Source: Qipengyuania aquimaris (GTDB taxonomy: Bacteria; Pseudomonadota; Alphaproteobacteria; Sphingomonadales; Sphingomonadaceae). From it: 64,000 nt of DNA. Numbering within the stretch: the stretch's first letter is position 1; the number at the start of each line of letters is the position of its first letter. The stretch is from assembly GCF_009827445.1 (NCBI RefSeq), contig NZ_WTYI01000001.1, positions 1,812,381-1,876,380 of the forward strand, written 5' to 3'. The notes beneath the pieces were generated by a model. It worked only from the letters and a program-made list of their open reading frames with translations. It was not told the DNA's origin and did no database searches. The position numbers and the translations under genes are program-made. This document shows positions 23,455 through 34,311 of this stretch, piece after piece.

Positions 23455-24978
23455 ATGGCCGACACCGATCTCCTCTTCCCCGCCGATGATTCGACTTCCA
23501 CCCCCGACAAGCAGGGCCAGACCCTGCCGAGCAACATCGAGGCGGAGGCCGCATTCCTTGGCGCGGTGCTGATCGACAACCAGGTTGTGCAGGAGCTCAA
23601 CACCCCGCTTCAGCCGCATCATTTCTACGAACCGGTACACCAGCGCATCTACGAGCGTGTCCACAAGCTACTCGACCGCAATTCGATCGCGACGCCGGTG
23701 ACGCTGAAGCCCTATTTCGAAAGCGACGAGGCACTGAAACAGCTGGGCGGTGTCACCTATCTCGCCAAGCTGACGCAGGACGGACAGGGCCTGCTGGCGA
23801 CCGGCAAGCTGGCCGAACAGATCTACGACCTCGCCCTGCTGCGCGAACTGGTCCACGTGGGCCGCAACCTCGTCGAAGGGGCGCTCGACACCTCGGATGA
23901 AGTCGCGCCGATGGACCGCATCAGCCAGGCCGAAGCCGATCTCTACAAGGTCGCGGAAGGCGCGACCTCCGGCAACGAAGCTCAGGATTTCCGCACCGCG
24001 GCGCTGGGCGCGTTGAAGATGGTCGAAGCGGCGATCAATTCGGGCGGGCGGTTTTCAGGCAAGACCACCGGCCTCGACACGGTCAACGACAAGACCTCGG
24101 GCCTGCACAATTCCGACCTTATCATCCTCGCCGGGCGTCCCGGCATGGGCAAGACCTCGCTTGCCACGAACATCGCCTTCAATGCCGCACGGCGCCTGAT
24201 GGACGACGAAAAGATCGGTATCGACCGCAGCGAATCCCCGGGTGCGGGCACGGCCTTCTTCAGCCTGGAAATGAGCGCCGACCAGCTGGCCACGCGTATC
24301 CTTGCCGAGACGGCCGAGATCTCCAGCGAGAAGCTGCGTTCGGGCAAGCTGAGCCGCGAAGAATTCCAGCGCCTGTCCTTTGCCAGCCAGGAATTGAACG
24401 AACTCCCGCTCTATATCGACGACACCCCCGGCCTCACCATCGGCGCGCTGCGCACCCGCGCCCGCCGACTGAAGCGCCGTCACGATATCGGCCTTGTCAT
24501 CGTCGACTATCTGCAGCTGCTGCAGGGTTCGGGCCGCGCAAACGACAACCGCGTGAACGAAATCTCGGAAATCAGCCGCGGCCTGAAGACGCTGGCCAAG
24601 GAACTGAACGTACCCGTGATCGCGCTGTCCCAGCTCAGCCGTGCGGTGGAGCAGCGCGAGGACAAGCGCCCGCAGCTGTCCGACCTTCGCGAATCCGGCT
24701 CGATCGAGCAGGACGCCGACATGGTGTGGTTCATTTTCCGCGGCGAATATTACCACAACGCCTTAAAGCCCGACACGCCGGACGAAACCAGCAGCGAGGA
24801 CGTGCGCCAGAAATATGCCGACTGGGAAGCGCGGCACCTCGAACTCGTCAATCGCGCCACGCTGATCGTCGCCAAGCAGCGCCACGGTTCGACCGGCAAC
24901 GTGCCGCTCCTGTTCCAGAGCGAATTCACGAAGTTCACCTCGCCCGAACTGCGCGGCGGTTACGACGATTACGAATAG
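23455..24978 (+). CDS. dnaB: Replicative DNA helicase DnaB
   Basis: 507 residues from ATG 23455 (MADTDLLFPADDS). N-terminal helical domain (TLPSNIEAEAAFLGAVL, about 23-125), linker, and RecA-like C-terminal ATPase: Walker A GRPGMGKTS (about 227-235), LFLE-type SLEMSADQLATRIL, Walker B IVDYLQLL, then ALSQLSRAVEQREDKRP and LRESGSIEQDADMV. Hexameric 5'-3' helicase of the replisome. No intein. Two upstream in-frame ATGs exist (23443 and one further up) without good ribosome sites. Confidence 0.96.
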   Translation: MADTDLLFPADDSTSTPDKQGQTLPSNIEAEAAFLGAVLIDNQVVQELNTPLQPHHFYEPVHQRIYERVHKLLDRNSIATPVTLKPYFESDEALKQLGGVTYLAKLTQDGQGLLATGKLAEQIYDLALLRELVHVGRNLVEGALDTSDEVAPMDRISQAEADLYKVAEGATSGNEAQDFRTAALGALKMVEAAINSGGRFSGKTTGLDTVNDKTSGLHNSDLIILAGRPGMGKTSLATNIAFNAARRLMDDEKIGIDRSESPGAGTAFFSLEMSADQLATRILAETAEISSEKLRSGKLSREEFQRLSFASQELNELPLYIDDTPGLTIGALRTRARRLKRRHDIGLVIVDYLQLLQGSGRANDNRVNEISEISRGLKTLAKELNVPVIALSQLSRAVEQREDKRPQLSDLRESGSIEQDADMVWFIFRGEYYHNALKPDTPDETSSEDVRQKYADWEARHLELVNRATLIVAKQRHGSTGNVPLLFQSEFTKFTSPELRGGYDDYE

Positions 24979-24981
24979 GGT

Positions 24982-26163
24982 TCAGATACCGAGGTTGAGC
25001 CTGCGCGTAACGGTGTAGTCGACCACGGAGACAAGCAGCCAGCTCAGGTTCCAGCGGATCCGGTTCCACAAGGTCGCGCGCTTCTTGTGCAACGGGATCG
25101 TAACCTGCTGCGATGCCGAGATGTGATCGGTGACGAACTGCCGCATCCGGTCGGCCAGCGCGGCATCGTCGATTTTCAGCACCAGCTCCAGATTGATGTA
25201 GAGGCTGCGCATGTCGAAATTGGCACTGCCGATATAGACGGAATCGTCGAGCACGATCAGCTTGGTGTGCAGCTTGCACGGCACGAATTCCCAGATCTTG
25301 GCCCGCTTCGACAGCAGGAAATCATAAAGCGACCGGCTCGCCCCGATGGTGGCGCCATTGTCCGATTTGCCCGCCATCACCAGCCGCGTCTCGCCCTTTT
25401 GCGCGATCCGGCCCATGTGCTTCAGCAGTTTCTTCGGCGGGCTGAAATAGGCCATGAACATGTCGAGGCGATCGCCTTCGACGAGGTCGTCCGACACGCA
25501 GCGCGCCCAGCTCGACAAGCCGCGCGTCGGCCCGCCGACAAGCCAGGTGGCGTTCGGCTCCTTCCATTCCCAGTCACGCACGGTGCGCGCGATTTCGCGG
25601 GCGTGCTGTTCCTCGCGCTCTGTCCAGGATCGCAGCTTGGCATACCAGTCTTTCAGCCCCTCGACCGCCGACCCTTCGATCACGATGCCAAGGTCGTTCC
25701 AACCGTTCTCTTCGGGCGGGGCGAAATAATCGTCGGCGATATTGAATCCGCCGAACATCGCCCTCTTGCAGTCGGCGACGACCAGCTTCTGGTGGTTGCG
25801 GATGAGATAGCGCCGCGTTTTCTTGGCGGAGAAGACCAGGAAGGTGCCGCCTGCATCGATAAGCGGGCGCAGGAAAAGATCGGATGCATCTGCCCCGAAC
25901 CGGTCGACGATGAGCGTGACGTCCACCCCGCGCTTCGCCGCCGCCACCAGCGCATCGCGAAACTCGGTACTCACCGTGTCCTCGGCAAAGATATAGAAGC
26001 ACACGTCGAGCTTTTCTTTTGCGCTTTCGACCAGTTCGAACAGCGCGGCGCGGCGATCGGCACCGGCCGGATAAAACGTCAGGTGCTGGCCGGCAGCATC
26101 GAATTCGAACGGCTCCGGATCGCGGAATTGAGTGGCCTCGCCCTGCATTTCGCTTGCTCCCAT
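24982..26163 (-). CDS. Phospholipase D-like (cardiolipin-synthase type) protein
   Basis: 393 residues with two HKD half-sites: HQKLVVAD...GGFNIADDYF in the first half and HTKLIVLDDSVYIGSANFD in the second, as in PLD-type cardiolipin synthases. No N-terminal membrane helices, unlike ClsA, so it is closer to ClsB or other PLD-like enzymes. A C-terminal hydrophobic patch (WNLSWLLVSVVDY) may bind the membrane. Two possible starts (ATG 26163 and 26148), each with a purine-rich site. Converges with dnaB, 3 bp apart. Confidence 0.87.
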   Translation of the reverse strand: MGASEMQGEATQFRDPEPFEFDAAGQHLTFYPAGADRRAALFELVESAKEKLDVCFYIFAEDTVSTEFRDALVAAAKRGVDVTLIVDRFGADASDLFLRPLIDAGGTFLVFSAKKTRRYLIRNHQKLVVADCKRAMFGGFNIADDYFAPPEENGWNDLGIVIEGSAVEGLKDWYAKLRSWTEREEQHAREIARTVRDWEWKEPNATWLVGGPTRGLSSWARCVSDDLVEGDRLDMFMAYFSPPKKLLKHMGRIAQKGETRLVMAGKSDNGATIGASRSLYDFLLSKRAKIWEFVPCKLHTKLIVLDDSVYIGSANFDMRSLYINLELVLKIDDAALADRMRQFVTDHISASQQVTIPLHKKRATLWNRIRWNLSWLLVSVVDYTVTRRLNLGI

Positions 26164-26202
26164 CGCTTCTGCCTTAGCGGCTGGCGCGAAAGGCGCAAAT
26201 TC

Positions 26203-26231
26203 TTGACCTTTTGCCCCTGTGCACCTATTTG
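26203..26231 (+). promoter_or_regulatory. Putative sigma-70-type promoter for rpoZ
   Basis: TTGACC at 26203-26208, 17-nt spacer, then TATTTG at 26226-26231, 42 bp upstream of the rpoZ ATG. The -35 is close to consensus; the -10 is weak, as is common in alphaproteobacterial promoters. Confidence 0.45.
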
Positions 26232-26272
26232 GCCCTCTTTCCCGGATTCTCTAGAATATATCGGAGTGCCCA

Positions 26273-26617
26273 ATGGCGCGCGTTACCGTCGAAGACTGCG
26301 TAGACAAGATCCCCAACCGTTTCGATCTCGTGTTGCTGGCTGCCCAGCGCGCACGTGAAATCTCGGGCGGTGCGGAAATAACTCTCGAGCGTGACCGTGA
26401 CAAGAACCCGGTCGTCGCCCTGCGCGAAATCGCCGAACAGACGGTCAAGCCCAAAGACCTCAAGGAAGCTGCGGTCACCAACCTGCAGAAGATCCTCCCC
26501 GACGACGACGACGAGATGGACGAAATCGGTTCGCTCAGCCAGTCGGCAGAGGCGCTGCGGATCACCGCTTCGGCTCCGACCCGTTCGACCTCGATCGGTG
26601 CCGATTACGAAGGCTGA
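26273..26617 (+). CDS. rpoZ: DNA-directed RNA polymerase omega subunit
   Basis: 114 residues: [30 protein letters not shown] is the omega signature, with [16 protein letters not shown] completing the conserved core. The C-terminal part (about 75-114) is acidic (DDDDEMDE), typical of alphaproteobacterial omega. Small RNA polymerase assembly subunit that also helps form the ppGpp site. Not followed by spoT here; a strong terminator lies 28 bp downstream. Confidence 0.96.
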   Translation: MARVTVEDCVDKIPNRFDLVLLAAQRAREISGGAEITLERDRDKNPVVALREIAEQTVKPKDLKEAAVTNLQKILPDDDDEMDEIGSLSQSAEALRITASAPTRSTSIGADYEG

Positions 26618-26644
26618 GCGCCTTTCCAGTTTCGGCACACAGGT

Positions 26645-26672
26645 AAAAGGCCGTCCTTCGGGGCGGCCTTTT
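26645..26672 (+). terminator. Rho-independent terminator after rpoZ
   Basis: 12-bp stem AAAAGGCCGTCC / GGGCGGCCTTTT (one T-G pair) with a TTCG loop; the 3' arm itself ends in four Ts. The A/T symmetry could let it work in both directions, but only rpoZ is placed to use it. Confidence 0.9.
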
Positions 26673-26725
26673 GCGTTGCAGCCCGCGCAATCCACGCATA
26701 GATTCGCGTGCGACAGGAGGATCGG

Positions 26726-27877
26726 TTGAGCGATATCGGGGAAGGTCTGGGTACGGCCGTCGAAGGGGGGCTTTTCGCCAGGGCCGTGAGCGGCGGGGCC
26801 GCGCGCGGTGGGAATACACCTCTCGAAAAGGGCCACTTCGCCGAAAATGCCTGCCTCAATTGCGGGACCGAATTGATCGGGGCGCATTGCCATTCCTGCG
26901 GGCAACAGGCGCATCTCCATCGCACGATGGGCGCATTCCTGCATGACCTGATGCACGGCGCGCTGCATTTCGACGGCAAGACCTGGCGCACCCTGCCCAA
27001 GCTGTTCTTCAAGCCCGGCGAGCTTACCCGCCGCTATATCGACGGGGAGCGCATGCGCTTCGTGTCGCCTATGGCGCTGTTCCTGTTCTCGATCTTCCTG
27101 ATGTTCGCCGTCTTCCAGCTGGCCGGGATCAGCGCACCGACAGATATCCAGGGCGATGCAAGCGAGGAACTGGCCGGGTTCGCGGCTACCGAACTCGATC
27201 GTATCGAGCGCAGGTTGCAGAGCACCGAAAACGAGCTGGCCCAGCCGGAACTCGACGATGACCGCAGGCAGGTCCTCGAGACCCGGCAGAAAGAGCTGTC
27301 GGAACAAGCGTCTGCGCTACGCCAGGCCCAGGAAAATATACCCTTCCTGCAGCAAGAGGACACGAGAGACGAATTGATGCAGGACGGAGACGTGGTCATC
27401 CCGCTCGAAGAGGTGGACGGCGCGACCATGCGGTTCAGCGGATCGAGCGTGGACTGGATCGAGGGCGCGATGGACAAATGGCGCAAGAACCCAGGGCTCA
27501 TGCTCTACAAATTGCAGACGAATTTCTACAAGTTCAGCTGGCTGCTGATCCCGCTATCCATTCCCTTCGTATGGCTGATGTTCGCGTGGAAGCGGCAGTA
27601 CAAGGCGTATGATCACGCCATTTTCGTGACCTATTCGCTCAGCTTCATGACCTTGCTGACGCTGGGCATCACTCTGGTAGGCCTGTTGGGTGCGCCGACC
27701 GCGCTGGTCGCCTTGGCGAGCATTTTCATCCCGCCGATCCATATCTACAAGCACCTGAGGGGGACCTATGGTCTCTCGCGGCTCTCCGCCCTCTGGCGGC
27801 TCGCGATCATGTCTTTTTTCATTATCGTGATCCTGGCGCTGTTCCTGCAGCTGCTTCTGGTGCTTGGCGCGTTCTGA
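26726..27877 (+). CDS. DUF3667 membrane protein with zinc ribbon
   Basis: 383 residues. A perfect AGGAGG at 26715-26720 sits 5 nt before TTG 26726 (MSDIGEGLGTAVEGG), so this TTG is chosen over the GTG at 26708. Order: Zn-ribbon CLNC...HCHSC (about 43-58); DUF3667 core HRTMGAFLHDLMHGALHFDG and KPGELTRRYIDGERMRFVSP; first membrane helix; a charged coiled coil (about 155-215, periplasmic); then about four helices near the C-terminus. Function unknown. Converges with a small lipoprotein gene. Confidence 0.87.
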   Translation: MSDIGEGLGTAVEGGLFARAVSGGAARGGNTPLEKGHFAENACLNCGTELIGAHCHSCGQQAHLHRTMGAFLHDLMHGALHFDGKTWRTLPKLFFKPGELTRRYIDGERMRFVSPMALFLFSIFLMFAVFQLAGISAPTDIQGDASEELAGFAATELDRIERRLQSTENELAQPELDDDRRQVLETRQKELSEQASALRQAQENIPFLQQEDTRDELMQDGDVVIPLEEVDGATMRFSGSSVDWIEGAMDKWRKNPGLMLYKLQTNFYKFSWLLIPLSIPFVWLMFAWKRQYKAYDHAIFVTYSLSFMTLLTLGITLVGLLGAPTALVALASIFIPPIHIYKHLRGTYGLSRLSALWRLAIMSFFIIVILALFLQLLLVLGAF

Positions 27878-27883
27878 GGCCGC

Positions 27884-28183
27884 TCAGCCCGCCGGATCTT
27901 CCTGCTCCTGGTTGAGATTGTCGCCCAGGATGGGGGCGGTGTCTGGCGTTTCCATGTCGCCTTGCTCGATGTGGCGTTCCACATCGGCTGCGCCTTCGCT
28001 AACCGCGCCGGCCGCGTTCTTCGCGCCTTCCTCGATGACTTCGCCGACGACTGCAGCGTTCGCTTCGATATCGTCTCCGGCCAGCTCGGCTGTGCGCGCT
28101 GCATCCTCCTGCGTCTGGTCGGAGCAGGCAGAAGCTCCCGCAAGGGCAAGGGCTGACAGGCTGGCAATGGCAAGACGGTTCAT
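27884..28183 (-). CDS. Small acidic lipoprotein-like protein
   Basis: 99 residues from ATG 28183 (AGGA 8 nt upstream). Signal peptide MNRLAIASLSALALAGASAC with a weak lipobox (C20), then an acidic, Ala-rich helical region (AGDDIEANAAVVGEVIEEGA, GAADVERHIEQGD). Composition resembles entericidin-like or stress-induced small envelope proteins, but I cannot assign a family. Confidence 0.6.
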   Translation of the reverse strand: MNRLAIASLSALALAGASACSDQTQEDAARTAELAGDDIEANAAVVGEVIEEGAKNAAGAVSEGAADVERHIEQGDMETPDTAPILGDNLNQEQEDPAG

Positions 28184-28257
28184 GTGCGGCATCCTAGCAA
28201 TTGTGACGGTTCGACCTTCATAACGCCCGATGTGCCCTCCACGTTTCCGCCAGCGGT

Positions 28258-28641
28258 TCAGCGGCAGGGGTATTCGCGGATCAATCCGGCACGCCAGGCC
28301 TGTGCAAGGGTCATGTTGCGGCGATCGTTTTCGGGCACTGCGCCGAGGATCCTGACCGCCTTTTTCGCATCAATGCCTTTCTTGCGCTCCGCTTCGCTCA
28401 CACAATAGACCGGCTTGCCCTTGGCTTTCCCGGCCTCGTTCTCGTCCCTCGCCAGCTGGCCTGCCGCCTTCAGCTGCGCCATGCGCGGCTTGGTGCGCTT
28501 GTCGAAGAGGGCGCCTATACCCTTGCCCACGAGGTCCACCGCATCGACATAGAACGCCTGCGCGTTCACATCGGCCGGGCCAGCGATGGCGGCAGTTGCG
28601 AATGTCAGCGCACCGATGCCGCCAAGGATCTGTTTATACAT
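28258..28641 (-). CDS. Hypothetical secreted protein, possibly Rap1a-like
   Basis: 127 residues; signal peptide MYKQILGGIGALTFATAAIAG. The mature part is basic in the middle (DKRTKPRMAQLKAAGQLARD), has YCVSEAERKKG, and ends MTLAQAWRAGLIREYPC. That pattern, a Cys after the first helix and a final PC after an A-W-R-A helix, recalls the Rap1a/Tai immunity fold, but the match is weak. Its ribosome site (GGAG) lies inside the ftsH terminator stem. Confidence 0.55.
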   Translation of the reverse strand: MYKQILGGIGALTFATAAIAGPADVNAQAFYVDAVDLVGKGIGALFDKRTKPRMAQLKAAGQLARDENEAGKAKGKPVYCVSEAERKKGIDAKKAVRILGAVPENDRRNMTLAQAWRAGLIREYPCR

Positions 28642-28642
28642 G

Positions 28643-28680
28643 AAAAAAGCTCCGCTCCCTTTGTAGGGGAACGGAGCTTT
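28643..28680 (-). terminator. Terminator after ftsH that contains the next gene's ribosome site
   Basis: Minus-strand stem AAAGCTCCG / CGGAGCTTT with an inner TTCCCCT...AGGGAG pairing, then TTTTTTC directly before the ATG at 28641. The GGAG in the 3' arm is 8 nt from that ATG, so a folded hairpin would both stop ftsH transcripts and hide the ribosome site in any read-through RNA. Confidence 0.8.
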
Positions 28681-28715
28681 CGAATAGCAGCGCTGAACGC
28701 CAGCAGAACGAGGGG

Positions 28716-30680
<1,965 letters not shown>

Positions 30681-30708
30681 GAGCGGACATTCCTTTCAAT
30701 CTCACCAG

Positions 30709-30736
30709 AATGTAGGATCGCGCAGGTGAATGGCAA
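30709..30736 (-). promoter_or_regulatory. Putative ftsH promoter
   Basis: Minus strand: TTGCCA (30736-30731), 16-nt spacer, TACATT (30714-30709), about 29 bp before the ftsH ATG. The same stretch also fits an RpoH-like pattern (CTTG, about 17 nt, then CCTACAT), which would suit a heat-shock-controlled ftsH; the two cannot be separated by eye. Confidence 0.45.
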
Positions 30737-30760
30737 GTTTAGACGGCTCGCCAATTCGTC

Positions 30761-31405
30761 CTATTTCCGATCACACTCTTCGACGGCATAGGCGCGGCAG
30801 AAGACATCGACGGCGCCATCGATGCGCTTGCGCTCCAGTTCAGCGTCTACCGGACGGCCGAAGCGGCGCTCCAGATCGCCCATTCCCTTGCACATGGAAA
30901 CAAACTGTTCGACCGCGAGCGCAGTGTCGTTGATCGCTAGTTCACCGCTTGCGACCATGGTGTCAAGCAGGCCCGCAAAGGCGGTGCGCATACGGTAGGG
31001 GCCTGCCTGCAGGAATGCCTCGCCGATGGTCGGGTCGCGCTCGGTTTCTGCGGCGATCCGCCGGTCGAATTGGACCATCTCATCGCGCGACAGGAAAGCC
31101 ACCATCGCTTCCCCGATCGCGGTGAGCCGCTGGCGCAAGGTCCCCGTCGGCAGCGATTTGAGTTCCAGACTGGAACGCATAGTCGAGCATTCGCGATCGA
31201 CGGAGGCTGCGAACAACGCCTGCTTGTCGCCGAAATGATTGTAGATCGTCACCTTCGACACGCCTGCATCCGCAGCAACCTGCTCGATGGAGGTGGCGGC
31301 AAAGCCCTTCTCGAAAAAGGAATGGGCGGCCGCGGCGAGAATCGCTTCCCGCTTGGCCTGGTCCGCCGGCCTTCCGATCGATCGCTTTTCACTAACAGTT
31401 GACAA
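30761..31405 (-). CDS. TetR/AcrR-family repressor (AefR-like C-terminus)
   Basis: 214 residues. N-terminal HTH: REAILAAAAHSFFEKGFAATSIEQVAADAGVS KVTIYNHFGDK region (about 18-60), then a helical ligand-binding domain with FAGLLDTMVASGEL and AVEQFVSMCKGM, typical of the AefR/TetR_C_7 group. TTG start at 31405; no in-frame ATG precedes the HTH. Divergent from the DevC-HlyD-TolC efflux operon, with two palindromes between them, so it most likely represses that operon and itself. Confidence 0.92.
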   Translation of the reverse strand: MSTVSEKRSIGRPADQAKREAILAAAAHSFFEKGFAATSIEQVAADAGVSKVTIYNHFGDKQALFAASVDRECSTMRSSLELKSLPTGTLRQRLTAIGEAMVAFLSRDEMVQFDRRIAAETERDPTIGEAFLQAGPYRMRTAFAGLLDTMVASGELAINDTALAVEQFVSMCKGMGDLERRFGRPVDAELERKRIDGAVDVFCRAYAVEECDRK

Positions 31406-31407
31406 AG

Positions 31408-31423
31408 TGAACGGTCCCGTTCA
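31408..31423. promoter_or_regulatory. TetR operator candidate 1 (TGAACGG-TC-CCGTTCA)
   Basis: Perfect 16-bp palindrome 3 bp upstream of the tetR start. Core half-sites TGAACG/CGTTCA are separated by 4 nt. Confidence 0.75.
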
Positions 31424-31424
31424 G

Positions 31425-31442
31425 TTGAACGCCTCCGTTCAA
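31425..31442. promoter_or_regulatory. TetR operator candidate 2 (TTGAACG-CCTC-CGTTCAA)
   Basis: Perfect 18-bp palindrome with the same TGAACG-N4-CGTTCA core as the first site; the two centres are exactly 18 bp apart. Likely bound by two TetR dimers over the divergent promoters. Confidence 0.75.
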
Positions 31443-31479
31443 TAATGGACGAGTCGCACAGCAAAGGCAACCGAGCGCC

Positions 31480-32613
31480 GTGATCTGGATCGCAATCAGA
31501 ATGCTGACCGGGGATGCCCAGAAGTTCTACGGGCTGGTCTTCGGCATCGCGTTCTCGACGCTCCTCATCACCCAGCAGCTGACGATTTTCGTCAACCTGC
31601 TCGAACGCGGGGCGAGCGGCGTCTACAACGTCTCCAGCGCCGATGTCTGGGTCATGGACCCGGTCAGCCGCACGACCGACGTATCTTATGCCCTGCCCTC
31701 CACCGCGCTCGACAAGGTGCGCGGCGTGCCCGGTGTCGAATGGGCCGTCCCCCACATCCGCGCCCAGGCCAGCGTGCGCACCAAGAGCGGCGACTTGGAA
31801 GGCGTGGCGGTTATCGGGGTGGACGACGCGACGCTGATCGGCCTGCCCAAGAACATGATCGAAGGCTCGCCAGACGTCCTCTCCCAGCCCGACAGCGTGA
31901 TCATCGACGATGTCGGCATGACCCGCATGTTCCCCGGGCAATCGCCTATCGGGGAGCGGTTGGAGCTGAACGACCAGCGCGCCGTGATCCGCGGCATTGC
32001 CGATGCGACGCCCAGCTTCACCAGCACCGTCGTGCTGTATACCAAATACAGCCAGGCGCTGAATTACGTGCCCGGCACCCGCAACCGCCTGTCCTTCGTG
32101 CTGGTCGGCGCGGAAGACCCCTCGCAGGCCAAGGCCTTGTCGGAAAAGATCGAGCGCGAGACGGGACTGAAAGCCCAGACGCGCGACGAATTCGCCCGGG
32201 ACGGGGTCGATTTCATCATCGAGAATACCGGTATCCCGCTCAATTTCGGGATCACGGTCGCGCTCGGCTTCATCGTCGGGGTCGCCATCGTCGGCCTGAC
32301 TTTCAGCCTCTTCATCCGCGACAATATCAAGCAATTCGGGGCACTGAAGGCGATCGGCGTCACCAATGGCAAGATCCGCAAAATGGTGGCTGCACAGGCC
32401 GCGCTGGTCGGCTTCGTCGGCTACGGCCTCGGCGTCCTGGGCACGCTGGCCTTCATCTGGAGCTTTTCGGCCAATCCCACCTTCAAGGGCTTCTACATCC
32501 CCTGGCAGATACCGATCATCAGCCTCGTCGCGGTCACGCTGATCCTGGCGCTAACCGGTTGGCTGGCCCTGCGCAACGTCCTCAAGACCGAACCTGCGGC
32601 GGTGTTCCGGTGA
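31480..32613 (+). CDS. ABC transporter permease (DevC/MacB-like)
   Basis: 377 residues. One N-terminal membrane helix, a large periplasmic domain (about 40-250), and three C-terminal helices (LGFIVGVAIVGLTFSLFI, ALVGFVGYGLGVLGTLAFIW, IPIISLVAVTLILALTGWLA), the FtsX/MacB permease layout. MKAIG-type segment FGALKAIGVTNGKIRKMV. GTG start at 31480; a later ATG at 31501 is possible. First gene of the efflux operon; its stop overlaps the ATPase start (GTGA). Confidence 0.9.
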   Translation: MIWIAIRMLTGDAQKFYGLVFGIAFSTLLITQQLTIFVNLLERGASGVYNVSSADVWVMDPVSRTTDVSYALPSTALDKVRGVPGVEWAVPHIRAQASVRTKSGDLEGVAVIGVDDATLIGLPKNMIEGSPDVLSQPDSVIIDDVGMTRMFPGQSPIGERLELNDQRAVIRGIADATPSFTSTVVLYTKYSQALNYVPGTRNRLSFVLVGAEDPSQAKALSEKIERETGLKAQTRDEFARDGVDFIIENTGIPLNFGITVALGFIVGVAIVGLTFSLFIRDNIKQFGALKAIGVTNGKIRKMVAAQAALVGFVGYGLGVLGTLAFIWSFSANPTFKGFYIPWQIPIISLVAVTLILALTGWLALRNVLKTEPAAVFR

Positions 32614-33317
32614 GCCAGGCCCCCGCCATCTGCACGCGCGGCGTCACGCGCGACTTCACGGCTGGCCAGCAGACCATCACGGTCCTGCACGGTATCGACC
32701 TCGACATCCGCGCGGGCGAGCTGACGTATCTCGTGGGGGAAAGCGGTTCGGGCAAGACCACCATGATCTCGATTATGTGCGGCATCCTGTGGCCGACCGA
32801 GGGCGAGGTGAAGGTTTTCGGCACCGACATATACGAATTGAGCGACACCGAACTGGTCGAGTTCCGCCTCAACAACATCGGTTTCATCTTCCAGCAGTAC
32901 AATCTGATCCCCGCCATCGACGCGGCCAGCAATGCCGCCGTGCCGCTGATCGCACAGGGAATGGACCGTCACGAGGCCCGCGAACGTGCGGTCGAAATGA
33001 TGGCCAAGCTTAATATCGCTGACCAGGCGGACAAACTGCCCAACCAGCTTTCGGGCGGCCAGCAGCAGCGCGTCGCCATCGCCCGCGCGCTGGTGCACGA
33101 ACCGCGATTGGTGGTGTGCGACGAACCCACTGCCGCGCTCGACGCATCATCCGGCAGGCGGGTGATGGACCTCTTGCGCGAAGTCGCCGTCGCCGAAGAC
33201 CGCGCCTGCATCATCGTCACCCATGACAACCGCGTTTTCGATCTCGCCGACCGCATCCTCGTGCTCGAGGACGGCAAGATCATCCATGACGGCACCGAAA
33301 TGCCCGAGGAACACTGA
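32610..33317 (+). CDS. ABC transporter ATP-binding protein (DevA/LolD-like)
   Basis: 235 residues from GTG 32610. Walker [11 protein letters not shown]-loop [11 protein letters not shown], signature [15 protein letters not shown], Walker [14 protein letters not shown] and H-loop VTHD. Energises the DevC-type permease. A longer open frame upstream overlaps the permease and is out of family register. Confidence 0.95.
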   Translation: MSQAPAICTRGVTRDFTAGQQTITVLHGIDLDIRAGELTYLVGESGSGKTTMISIMCGILWPTEGEVKVFGTDIYELSDTELVEFRLNNIGFIFQQYNLIPAIDAASNAAVPLIAQGMDRHEARERAVEMMAKLNIADQADKLPNQLSGGQQQRVAIARALVHEPRLVVCDEPTAALDASSGRRVMDLLREVAVAEDRACIIVTHDNRVFDLADRILVLEDGKIIHDGTEMPEEH

Positions 33318-33318
33318 T

Positions 33319-34311
33319 ATGGCTTTCAATCTCCGCAATCTCAGCTTTTCCCGGCAGGTGCTGCCCGCCATCGCCGGCCTGGCGCTGCTGCTCGCCATTT
33401 TCTTCATCGTCGGCGGCCTGCCCGACCGCGAGCTGTCCGAGCCGGAGAACGAACCGCCCCGCGCCCCGGAGCAACTGGCCGATGCGCCGCGCGTTGCTGG
33501 ATCGGGCGTGGTCGAACCGTCGAGCGAAGTGGTGCAGATCGGCTCGGCTCTATCGGGCCTCGTCACCGGCCTGTTCGTCCAGCCGGGCGACCGCGTGAGC
33601 GAAGGCCAGACGCTGTTCACCGTGGACGACCGCGTCGCGCGCTCTGCCCTGCGCGAGGCGGAAGCCGCAATCGGCGAAGCGCGCGCCGCGATTGCCGAGG
33701 CAGAGACCGCGCGCGCAACGGCATCCCGGCAGCTGGCGCTCTATCGCAATGTCGATGATCCCGCCGCCGTCAGCCGGTCCGAAGTCATCCGCGCCGAGGG
33801 AGAGGCGACCGCCGCCTCGCAGCGCCTCGCACTTGCCCAAGCTCGCTTGCAGGCCGCCCAGGCGCGTGCCGCCAGCGCACGGACCGAAATCGGCCGCCTG
33901 ACTGTGCGCGCGCCCATCGCAGGCGAAATTCTGGCGGTGAATATCCGCAAGGGCGAATATGTCAGCACCATGGGCGGCGGCGGATCGCAGCCCTTCATCG
34001 AGATGGGCCAGACGCAGCCGCTCTATGTCCGGATCGATATCGACGAGGAGCAGGCACCGCGCCTCGACATGGGCGCAGCGGCAACGGTCAGCCCGCGCGG
34101 CGCATCCGACCAGCAAGTAAAGGCGACATTCGTGCGCGCCGAACCGCTTGTGGTGCCCAAGCGTTCGCTGACCAATTCCGCGGCAGAGCGCGTCGACGTG
34201 CGCGTCCTGCAAGTGCTCTACGAACTGCCCGAAGCTGCATCGACAAGCGAAACGCTGTTCCGCGTGGGCCAGCAGGTCGATGCCTATATCCCGGCCAAGG
34301 GCGGCGAATGA
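33319..34311 (+). CDS. HlyD-family periplasmic adaptor (DevB-like)
   Basis: 330 residues. One N-terminal membrane helix ([19 protein letters not shown]), then a biotinyl-lipoyl-like half ([24 protein letters not shown]), a long helical hairpin ([20 protein letters not shown] to [14 protein letters not shown]), the second lipoyl half ([20 protein letters not shown]) and a beta-barrel domain. Bridges the ABC pump to the outer membrane factor. The start is 1 bp after the ATPase stop. Confidence 0.93.
   Translation: MAFNLRNLSFSRQVLPAIAGLALLLAIFFIVGGLPDRELSEPENEPPRAPEQLADAPRVAGSGVVEPSSEVVQIGSALSGLVTGLFVQPGDRVSEGQTLFTVDDRVARSALREAEAAIGEARAAIAEAETARATASRQLALYRNVDDPAAVSRSEVIRAEGEATAASQRLALAQARLQAAQARAASARTEIGRLTVRAPIAGEILAVNIRKGEYVSTMGGGGSQPFIEMGQTQPLYVRIDIDEEQAPRLDMGAAATVSPRGASDQQVKATFVRAEPLVVPKRSLTNSAAERVDVRVLQVLYELPEAASTSETLFRVGQQVDAYIPAKGGE

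Noticed and set aside
25087..26358. 423-codon plus-strand frame opposite the PLD-like gene
   Set aside because: Antisense to a gene with two intact HKD motifs; it runs through the rpoZ promoter region and start.
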